Source: an uncultured Butyrivibrio sp. (GTDB taxonomy: Bacteria > Bacillota > Clostridia > Lachnospirales > Lachnospiraceae). Taken from it: a DNA stretch of 7,189 nucleotides. The stretch covers positions 1 through 7,189 of the forward strand of contig CAMVRW010000121.1 in NCBI GenBank assembly GCA_947169985.1. The letters run 5' to 3'. The translations under genes were made by a program, and so were the position numbers. Below, piece after piece: positions 1-6,253 of the stretch. Position 1 is the first letter of the stretch. Each line of letters starts with the position of its first letter. Under the pieces are notes generated by a model. That model was not told the DNA's origin. It saw only the letters and a program-made list of their open reading frames with translations, and made no database searches.

Positions 1-947
1 TTGTGTCCAAGATATGCAAAAAGCATGATATCAAGTATGTGTCATGGTTTTTTGACTCACCGCCCAATCTGCCTACGGCTGAGTGTATGGAGTATGAGTG
101 CAACAGAATCTATTTCTTTGCAAGGGCTGACTATGAGAAGCACAAAGCTATGGGCCTTGATAATGTGTATTATCTGCCACTTGCAGTAAATGTGGATAGG
201 CTGAGTAAGGTTTCAGTTGATAGTAAAAAATATGGCGGTGAGATTTCTTTTGTTGGAAGGCTGTATGAATCCATGCTTCCGGCGCTAATGAGCCACATGG
301 ATGATTATCAGAAGGGCTATATTGATGGCGTGGTCAAGACGCAGATTCAGCTCTATGGCGGATATATTATCGATGATGTTATAACCGAGAAATTTGCTGA
401 AGATGTTAGAAAGCGCTACAGAGAGCTGTCGGATAAGGCTATTCAGGTAAGCCGGATGGAGCTTGCATGGGCCGTTGCTTCTCATGTGACACATCTTGAG
501 AGAATGACGCTTCTGAGTATCCTGAGCGGACGTCACCAGGTTAAGCTCTATACATATGAGCTTTCTGATGAGGAAAAGCAGCTACTTCCTAAGGTGGAAT
601 TCTGCGGGCCTGTTAATTACCTTGAGGAGATGCCTCAGGTATTTGCAGCCAGCAAGATAAATCTTTGCCCGGTTCTGAAGGCTAACCGATCGGGAATCCC
701 TTTGAGGGCGCTGGATGTAATGGGCTGCGGAGGATTTCTTTTATCAAGCTATCAGAGTGAGCTCTACGAGTATTTTCTTGATGGCGAGGAGTGCGTGATG
801 TATACGTCTCTTGAGGATGCCATAGCCAAGGCGGATTTCTATCTGGCGCATGATGATCTCAGACAGCAGATAGCTAATGCTGGGCGAGCAAGGATTGAAG
901 AAGCTTTCAGGTATGAGGACAGAATAGAGGAACTTCTGAGTAGGTAA
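1..947 (+). CDS. Glycosyltransferase, DUF3880 plus GT-B C-terminal domain (5'-truncated)
   Basis: This is a cytoplasmic glycosyltransferase of the type with an N-terminal DUF3880 domain and a C-terminal 'glycosyl transferases group 1' domain (CgeB/spore-maturation-like). It probably moves a sugar from a nucleotide-sugar to a growing surface glycan; donor and acceptor cannot be read. The frame is open to the left edge, and the GTG at position 3 is probably an internal valine, because the visible protein starts inside the domain (KYVSWFFDSPP, about residues 11-21 counting from that codon). FVGRLYE (83-89) opens the second half. SGIPLRALDVMGCGGFLLSS (230-249) and DGEECVMY (260-267) are the family's nucleotide-sugar-binding signature, followed by the usual helical end. 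The stop is TAA at 945-947. The LicD-type gene follows after 27 bases in the same frame, so the two are likely co-transcribed. The family call is firm; the specificity is unknown. Confidence 0.88.
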   Translation, partial: VSKICKKHDIKYVSWFFDSPPNLPTAECMEYECNRIYFFARADYEKHKAMGLDNVYYLPLAVNVDRLSKVSVDSKKYGGEISFVGRLYESMLPALMSHMDDYQKGYIDGVVKTQIQLYGGYIIDDVITEKFAEDVRKRYRELSDKAIQVSRMELAWAVASHVTHLERMTLLSILSGRHQVKLYTYELSDEEKQLLPKVEFCGPVNYLEEMPQVFAASKINLCPVLKANRSGIPLRALDVMGCGGFLLSSYQSELYEYFLDGEECVMYTSLEDAIAKADFYLAHDDLRQQIANAGRARIEEAFRYEDRIEELLSR

Positions 948-974
948 CTACTGGATGGGTGGTTTTGATACGAA

Positions 975-2921
975 ATGCGACACGGCATAGATTTTTTTAG
1001 GGACGAAATTAGAAATGGTTTCTATATTCCGACAGCGGTCAAGCAGTCTTGGGCCGCTGAACTTGACGCGCTCGCAGAAATTGACAGGATATGTAAGAAA
1101 CACGATATCAGGTACTTTGCTGATTGGGGAAGCTTCCTTGGAGCTGTGCGCCACGGAGGCTTTGTGCCCTGGGATGACGACCTTGATATATGTATGCTCA
1201 GGGACGACTATGTGAAGTTCAGAGCGGTTTGCGATGCTGAGCTTCCTGAGAATTATTGCATTCATGATTACGAGAGGCACGATAATCACTGGCTTTTCCT
1301 TGCGAGAGTGGTGAACAACCATCATATTTGCTTTGATGAGAATTATCTTAAAGATAACTACAATTTCCCATGGCTTTCTGGGGTGGATATTTTTATCAAG
1401 GACTATCTATATAGAGATCCCAATCAGGAAAAGAAAAGGTGCGATGAGGTAATGCACATCCTTGCTGAGGCAGAGAGTATCATTAATAAGCTTAGCAGTG
1501 GCAAGTATGCCGGAGCAGAGGCAGATAGCGCAAGGCAGAAGGCTATAGCTCTGTATAAGAAAGCTGAGGAGAGGATGTCAGAGGTGCCTCCCGAGGAGAG
1601 CGACCAGGTGTGTCAGCTCTTTCCATGGGGGCTTAAGGGTGTACCTGGCGAAGATAAAGAATTCTACCAGGAGATTACGTATCTTCCATTTGAGGATACG
1701 TTTATTCCAGTGCCTGCGCAGTATAACAAGGTGCTGTCCAGGCGCTATGGTGACTACAATAAAGTTTACAAGGGCGTAGCTGGTCATGATTATCCATCCT
1801 TTGAAGGCCAGAGAAAGATTTTTGAAAAAGAGACTGGAACAGCGTTGCCGAGATTCACATTCGAAAAGGGAATGCTGGATAGGCCTTCCCAGGCTACAGG
1901 TCGCGAAGTCCTCTTCCTGCCGATAGGTCCGCGCGAATGGAAGAGTCTTGAGCCTTACTTCGTAAAAGAATGTGCTATTTCTGATACGGAGGTGTATGTG
2001 GTTCCACTTCCGTTGATGCAAAGGGATATTTATGGACAGATAAGCGCAAGTGACGAGGAAATCCTTGAAGCGGAGCATTTTGAGGACTATGTGAATATCA
2101 TAAATGAGCTGGAGGCAGCAGGCGTAAATACAGATCACGTGTGCCTTACAGGCTTTACTGATTATGATTTTCAGGAGCATAAGCCAGAGAGAATCTATAT
2201 TCAGAGTCCTTACGATGCCCACAATCCGGTACTCACAGTTCCGCCATATTACTATGCGGATAATCTGCGTCTTTTCACTGAGGAGCTTATATATATTCCC
2301 CTTGGCCCGGTTGGAGAGTTTTCAGACGAAGATAAACCGGATATGCTGGGGATGAATTTCTATGTGACGATGCCTGGGGTAATTTATGCAGATAAGGTAG
2401 TTGTGCAGTCGGAGAATATTAAAAGTCACTATGTGGATAAATTAATTGAGTTTTGTGCTGGTACAGACAGGGGGTATTGGGAAAAGAAGATTGTCAGTAA
2501 ACATGGTAATGTTGCAGATGGTAACTATAGCAAGAGTAAAAGAATTCTCTATGGAATTTCATCGTATGAGTATTATGAATATAAAGAGAATTTTAAAGAG
2601 GTTATCAGTTCTCGTATAGCTATCTTTACAGAAAATAAGGAAAAGGTACAGGCGACAATATACCTGTACCCAAGTTATGATGCCAAATTTGCCGATGTAA
2701 ATAATGCTTTTTACTCAGCTGATTATAATGAGTTTTGCAAAACAGTCACAGACCTTGCTTCAGCAAGTGGTATCGAAATCGTAACAGGCGCAGGCTCATC
2801 ATACTCCGCGATATCGGCTCTAACCAGAGATTTCGACGCCTACTATGGAAGTTCGCTCCCTATCGTTCAGGAATTTGTGATGCAGAAAAAGCCTGTAATG
2901 ATCGCGGATTATTCTGTATAA
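975..2921 (+). CDS. LicD-family phosphotransferase fused to a CDP-glycerol-transferase-like GT-B domain
   Basis: This is a two-domain cytoplasmic protein. Residues about 27-285 are a LicD domain, a nucleotidyltransferase-fold enzyme that transfers phosphocholine or a related phospho-alcohol from a CDP-activated donor onto glycans. The signature is visible: G52-S53, then LGAVRHGGF (55-63), then WDDDLD (66-71), with D69 and D71 as the likely metal ligands. Residues 153-205 are charged and probably helical. Residues about 310-648 resemble a GT-B-like family often annotated as CDP-glycerol glycerophosphotransferase: FLPIGPREWKSLE (314-326), YIQSPYDAHNP (408-418), YADKVVVQSE (471-480), AYYG (622-625) and KKPVMI (638-643). 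Several residues I expect to be conserved there are altered (see findings). ATG 975 is the only sensible start: an in-frame TGA sits at 966-968, and the next ATG (M74) lies beyond the catalytic motif. The ribosome site is weak (GGATGGG, 953-959, too distant), which suggests translational coupling to the upstream gene. The substrate is unknown. Confidence 0.88.
   Translation: MRHGIDFFRDEIRNGFYIPTAVKQSWAAELDALAEIDRICKKHDIRYFADWGSFLGAVRHGGFVPWDDDLDICMLRDDYVKFRAVCDAELPENYCIHDYERHDNHWLFLARVVNNHHICFDENYLKDNYNFPWLSGVDIFIKDYLYRDPNQEKKRCDEVMHILAEAESIINKLSSGKYAGAEADSARQKAIALYKKAEERMSEVPPEESDQVCQLFPWGLKGVPGEDKEFYQEITYLPFEDTFIPVPAQYNKVLSRRYGDYNKVYKGVAGHDYPSFEGQRKIFEKETGTALPRFTFEKGMLDRPSQATGREVLFLPIGPREWKSLEPYFVKECAISDTEVYVVPLPLMQRDIYGQISASDEEILEAEHFEDYVNIINELEAAGVNTDHVCLTGFTDYDFQEHKPERIYIQSPYDAHNPVLTVPPYYYADNLRLFTEELIYIPLGPVGEFSDEDKPDMLGMNFYVTMPGVIYADKVVVQSENIKSHYVDKLIEFCAGTDRGYWEKKIVSKHGNVADGNYSKSKRILYGISSYEYYEYKENFKEVISSRIAIFTENKEKVQATIYLYPSYDAKFADVNNAFYSADYNEFCKTVTDLASASGIEIVTGAGSSYSAISALTRDFDAYYGSSLPIVQEFVMQKKPVMIADYSV
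2645..2670. repeat. Perfect 8-bp inverted repeat inside the LicD-fusion gene
   Basis: GGTACAGG (2645-2652) and CCTGTACC (2663-2670) are exact reverse complements separated by a 10-base loop. The repeat lies within coding sequence for residues about 557-566 of the GT-B-like domain. No T-run follows, so it is not a terminator. One such stem is roughly what chance would give in a window this size, so no role is claimed. Confidence 0.4.
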
Positions 2922-2939
2922 TAGTGAATTATCATAATT
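2917..2939 (+). promoter_or_regulatory. Possible -10 box and AT palindrome before the GT-C gene
   Basis: A perfect TATAAT (2917-2922) overlaps the TAA stop (2919-2921) of the LicD-type gene. It is followed by a 13-base palindrome, AATTAT-C-ATAATT (2927-2939), close to where transcription would begin. The best -35 candidate, CTGTAA at 2893-2898 with an 18-base spacer, matches TTGACA at only 3 of 6 positions, and there is no TGn extension. Both elements could arise by chance in this AT-rich 36-base gap. This is a weak candidate for an internal promoter giving extra expression of the downstream membrane protein. Confidence 0.2.
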
Positions 2940-2957
2940 TGTATAAAGAGGGATGAC

Positions 2958-4640
2958 ATGAAAAAAGATGGGGAAAGCCTTTTTAGGCAACATGCACTAT
3001 TTGTTGGGATTCTGATGCTTTTTGGAATCGCCATTTGCTTTGTTTCATTTGGGGATGGATACACCAAGACAATCGAGTTTGGTTACCATTTATCAAGAAT
3101 ATATAGTCTTACTGATTCACTTAAGAATGGTATTTTTCCTGCCAAGATACGTCCGGTTCTGGTGCACACCTTTGGATACGGTGAAGGTTTCTTTTATCCG
3201 GATTTCTTTTTATATCTTCCAGCAGTTATGAGGCTTGCAGGTATACCACTTGCAGTCTCTGTCAAAACCATGATCGTTCTGATGATTCTGGCAGGTCTGT
3301 GTCTGTGCTACATTTCACTTTACAAGCTAAGCGACAACAAACTGGTGGCATTTACAGGAACTCTTCTGTACTACTCAGTTGAGGCTTTTTGGTATGCACT
3401 TTATGAGGAAGGCGGCGTTGGACGCTGGGGTTCCCACATTTTCCTGATAGTTACACTGGTAGGTTTTTTGCTAATCCTTGAGGAAAAGGATGGCGGGCTG
3501 ATCTATGCAATAGGCATCGTGGGAGCACTTCTGACACATCCGCTTATGTTCCTGACTCTCATTTTTGCCATGGTTTTGATAGTTCTTTTTAATCTAAGGC
3601 AGCTGTTTAGAGGAAAAGCTTTTAGGAACTTTGCTGTTTACAGCCTTGTGCCTATGGTGCTGACTTCTTTTTACTGGCTTCCGGCTTTTGAGCAGATATA
3701 TCATCAGAAGTTCAAGGTTTTCTACGCCAACATCTACGACGCAGAGGAAAATGTTCTTAGGTTCAAGGAAGTTGTGGCAAATGTTGGACTTGTGGTTGTA
3801 AGTTTCTTTGCTGTGGCACTTCTCTTTTACCTTGTCTATTGTATCTGGCAAAAGAAAACGAGCCTCATCATCAACAAGCTTCTTGCGATTGTGCTGATAT
3901 ACACATGGCTCATAGTATCCAACAGCTTTTGGGAGAGTGGAATTGGCGACAAACTCAGCTTTTTCCAGTCCTCTGAGCGTTTTATTTATTCGCTTGCTGC
4001 GATTATGATCATTGAGATTACTTATATTGGCGGATTTATTCTGAAGGGAAAAGAGATAGATAACAGGTTCCTTACTGTAGCTGGAGCGGTGCTTGTTCTT
4101 GTCTTTGGACTTGTGACCAGCAGGTACATTGTGAGATATACAGGCTTTGAGAGAACTCCAATCGATGAAGAGCTCGAATATACTATGCTGTACGAGCACA
4201 GGGGAATTAGTGCAGGAATGGAGTGGCTTCCTGTGGAAACCTGGCCAGATAACTGTACAGAACCCAACACAGCTCATGCCCCGGATGGCTCAGGTGCCGA
4301 TGGAACCAAGCATGATAACGGTAAGTCTTTTGACGTATACCTGGTTTCCGGCCATGAGTATTACGACATGCCATATATTTACTACTATGGCTACAAGGCA
4401 TATGTTTTGGATGGTGAAGGCAACATCACAAGCGAGCTTCCGACTCAGAAGGCTGTGAATGCCAACGGACATCTGAGGGTTTTCCTACCGGATGCCTACG
4501 AGGGTGACATTATCCACGTTCTCGTGACATATAGAAAGACAGCCATCCAGATCGCAAGTTACATAATTAGCCTGGTGGCTGCCCTTAGTCTTATTGTTTA
4601 TGCGGTTGTCGGATCAGTAAGAAGACGTCATTCCCAGTAA
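2958..4640 (+). CDS. YfhO/PTPS-related GT-C-type membrane protein
   Basis: This integral membrane protein is probably a GT-C-fold glycosyltransferase that uses a polyprenyl-phosphate sugar on the outer face of the membrane. About ten to twelve hydrophobic segments are visible, including 12-31, 103-122, 158-174, 180-212, 225-242, 273-296, 305-322, 341-361, 370-388 and a last one at 529-552. The loop after the first segment has E40 and YHLSRI (43-48), like the 'FHLxRI' motif of the YfhO and 6-pyruvoyl-tetrahydropterin-synthase-related membrane families. QSSERF (337-342) occupies the place of their 'QFPWR' motif. EWLP (422-425) and the YYYGYKAYV block (475-483) match their extracytoplasmic tail, here about residues 390-528. 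Translation starts at ATG 2958 with AGAGG (2947-2951) at a 6-base spacing. The gene lies 36 bases after the LicD-type gene, and its 3' end overlaps the convergent neighbour by 13 bases. The superfamily is fairly sure; activity and substrate are inferred. Confidence 0.8.
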   Translation: MKKDGESLFRQHALFVGILMLFGIAICFVSFGDGYTKTIEFGYHLSRIYSLTDSLKNGIFPAKIRPVLVHTFGYGEGFFYPDFFLYLPAVMRLAGIPLAVSVKTMIVLMILAGLCLCYISLYKLSDNKLVAFTGTLLYYSVEAFWYALYEEGGVGRWGSHIFLIVTLVGFLLILEEKDGGLIYAIGIVGALLTHPLMFLTLIFAMVLIVLFNLRQLFRGKAFRNFAVYSLVPMVLTSFYWLPAFEQIYHQKFKVFYANIYDAEENVLRFKEVVANVGLVVVSFFAVALLFYLVYCIWQKKTSLIINKLLAIVLIYTWLIVSNSFWESGIGDKLSFFQSSERFIYSLAAIMIIEITYIGGFILKGKEIDNRFLTVAGAVLVLVFGLVTSRYIVRYTGFERTPIDEELEYTMLYEHRGISAGMEWLPVETWPDNCTEPNTAHAPDGSGADGTKHDNGKSFDVYLVSGHEYYDMPYIYYYGYKAYVLDGEGNITSELPTQKAVNANGHLRVFLPDAYEGDIIHVLVTYRKTAIQIASYIISLVAALSLIVYAVVGSVRRRHSQ

Positions 4641-6223
4641 AACAGGTAGAAGCTGTAGCCAAAGCGTTCAGTTTTGGCTCCGCATTCTTCCATAACGGCC
4701 TTATCGTCGTCAGTAGGGTTATAGATCAGATAAACAGGAGCTACGCCTCCGACATTGTAGAAGTAATCACGAAGTGTTGGATATTCATAGGTGTTGAACC
4801 AGGCGTATCTTTCATCCTTATAGTTGCCGTCGTAGTCAACCTTGTCAGGTGACGGGAGGGCAGTAGCTGCGAAGAACTGTGGTGGTATATTGGTTACCAC
4901 CACTTTTTCTTTGAGCAAATCATTCTCCTGAATGTACTGATAGCCTTCAGGACACATTGATGTGGTGGTTACTCTCTGCCATGCGATCACTGTGAAATAA
5001 GAATACAGGAATATTGTAAAGTAGATTCCATAAACTGCGGCCAGTGTGCACCATGATGGTAGTACAAACTTCTCAGGGAATTTATCAATAAGTGTGTAAA
5101 TTCCAAGGACTGTCATGAACATTACAGGGAAGATCAGTCCGTTCATTCTGTTGGTGTTGGGCTCTGTCATGAGGCCTGCAGCCAGCGTCTCACCAATTAC
5201 CCAGAAAAAGACAAGCACATTTCCATCAACGCTATTCTCTTTAATTGAGACGATAGCTCTTTTTACAAGGATATAGAATCCATAGAAAAAGAACGGGATG
5301 GACATCGGATAAAAGGTAAAGAAGTTCTTGTTGGTGTTGTAGCCAAGGCCATCGTAGCACAGAACGCTAAAGTAACCCTTGAAAATTCCTGGGAAGAAGT
5401 CATCAAAGCTAATCTCGCCTGATCTGTATTCTCTGAACTTGGTGATGGTAAAGATGCCAAGCTGGAATTGCTCTTTATCAAAGTAGTTGACATACTGTAC
5501 CAGAATCAAAGGAGTGGCAAGTATCGCAAGCGGAATCACAAACAGGATGACATTCAGGAAGCTTATCTGCCTGGTTCTAACCATGTAAATGATAGCAAAA
5601 AGAAGCATCACAGGCAGAACGATGTAGGCTATAGCGTAGGTATACAGCGTGATTCCAGCAAATATTCCGGCAAGCAGGTAAAAGAGATTTTTCTTTTCCC
5701 TATATGCTCTTACCAGGAAGTAGAGGAATACTGTGCTGCAGCTGAACATGAGATTACTCTCAAGGGCAAATCTCGAAGCCATGAAGGTGTATGGAGCTAT
5801 GGCGTAGAGGATTGCGAAAAGAAGCATTGCCTTGGGCTTTTTATCAGCATCCTTGGTGAGCTGTCCTGTTAAAAGAGTTCCAACAATTCCGCCCATTATG
5901 CTGAATAAAAGAGCTGGAAGTCTGATTGCGAACTTAGAATATCCAAGAAGCTTGATTGTCAGTACGCAAACATAGGTGTACAGCGCGTTTTGGCCGCCGC
6001 CATAGTTGATGAAATAAACTGGCCATGAGTAGCCATATCTGTCAGTTCCGTAGTGAAGGAGACAGTAGGCATCGTAGCCGCAGCCCATTTCGTCGGATTG
6101 TGTCTGATCCATGAGAACTCCGAATTTAATGCATTTAACTGCGACTCCGAGTAGGAGCACCAGGATAATCGCGATTTTATAAAGTTTTGCTTTTTCTTCA
6201 ACAGTTTTGTTCTTGAAATTCAT
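4628..6223 (-). CDS. GT39/PMT-like GT-C membrane glycosyltransferase
   Basis: This 531-residue multi-spanning protein resembles the PMT_2/GT39-type and ArnT-like GT-C enzymes, which move a sugar from a polyprenyl-phosphate carrier to an acceptor outside the membrane. After the first membrane segment (about 16-37) comes SDEMGCGYDA (43-52), whose D44/E45 pair sits where these enzymes carry their catalytic acid. RLPALLFSI (101-109), RFALESN (151-157) and the EPNTNRMNGL stretch (354-363) also fit the family. Hydrophobic segments follow at roughly 103-120, 132-147, 158-172, 181-213, 221-243, 305-320, 335-351, 362-379 and 390-414. The last ~115 residues form a soluble, probably extracytoplasmic tail. 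ATG at 6221-6223 is preceded by AGGGA (complement of 6234-6238) at a 10-base spacing. The upstream membrane gene ends 30 bases away, so they probably form an operon. The sugar and acceptor are unknown. Confidence 0.83.
   Translation of the reverse strand: MNFKNKTVEEKAKLYKIAIILVLLLGVAVKCIKFGVLMDQTQSDEMGCGYDAYCLLHYGTDRYGYSWPVYFINYGGGQNALYTYVCVLTIKLLGYSKFAIRLPALLFSIMGGIVGTLLTGQLTKDADKKPKAMLLFAILYAIAPYTFMASRFALESNLMFSCSTVFLYFLVRAYREKKNLFYLLAGIFAGITLYTYAIAYIVLPVMLLFAIIYMVRTRQISFLNVILFVIPLAILATPLILVQYVNYFDKEQFQLGIFTITKFREYRSGEISFDDFFPGIFKGYFSVLCYDGLGYNTNKNFFTFYPMSIPFFFYGFYILVKRAIVSIKENSVDGNVLVFFWVIGETLAAGLMTEPNTNRMNGLIFPVMFMTVLGIYTLIDKFPEKFVLPSWCTLAAVYGIYFTIFLYSYFTVIAWQRVTTTSMCPEGYQYIQENDLLKEKVVVTNIPPQFFAATALPSPDKVDYDGNYKDERYAWFNTYEYPTLRDYFYNVGGVAPVYLIYNPTDDDKAVMEECGAKTERFGYSFYLFYWE
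4657..4679 (+). terminator. Hairpin 17 bases after the plus-strand operon; weak terminator candidate
   Basis: Positions 4657-4665 (AGCCAAAGC) pair with 4671-4679 (GTTTTGGCT) to give a 9-bp stem with one G-T wobble and a 5-base loop. The hairpin starts 16 bases beyond the TAA of the plus-strand membrane gene, the right place to end that transcript. However, the bases after it (CCGCATTCTTCC) are not a T-run, so it is not a classical intrinsic terminator. It also lies inside the last codons of the minus-strand gene, so the paired bases are under coding constraint. Confidence 0.3.
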
Positions 6224-6253
6224 TTTGTGTTTGTCCCTGTCTTGTTTAAAATA

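Noticed and set aside
948..974. Possible promoter between the first two genes
   Set aside because: Only 27 bases are available and neither a -10 nor a -35 hexamer is visible. Read-through from the upstream gene is simpler.
9..1126. Shared phrase ICKKHDI(K/R)Y in the first two proteins
   Set aside because: The two copies (about 12-41 and 1089-1121) differ at the DNA level and lie in unrelated folds where such wording is normal for each family. I take it as coincidence, not a duplication.
1578..2222. 214-codon open frame on the minus strand
   Set aside because: It is antisense to the LicD-fusion gene, has no recognisable domain, and is explained by the codon bias of the real gene.
3594..4277. 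227-codon open frame on the minus strand
   Set aside because: It lies wholly opposite the well-supported plus-strand membrane gene, shows no family motif, and has the irregular composition of an antisense shadow.
5468..5872. 134-codon open frame on the plus strand
   Set aside because: It is antisense to the minus-strand GT39-like gene; the charged, repetitive composition (many Lys, Glu, Gln and His) is typical of a reverse-complemented membrane protein.
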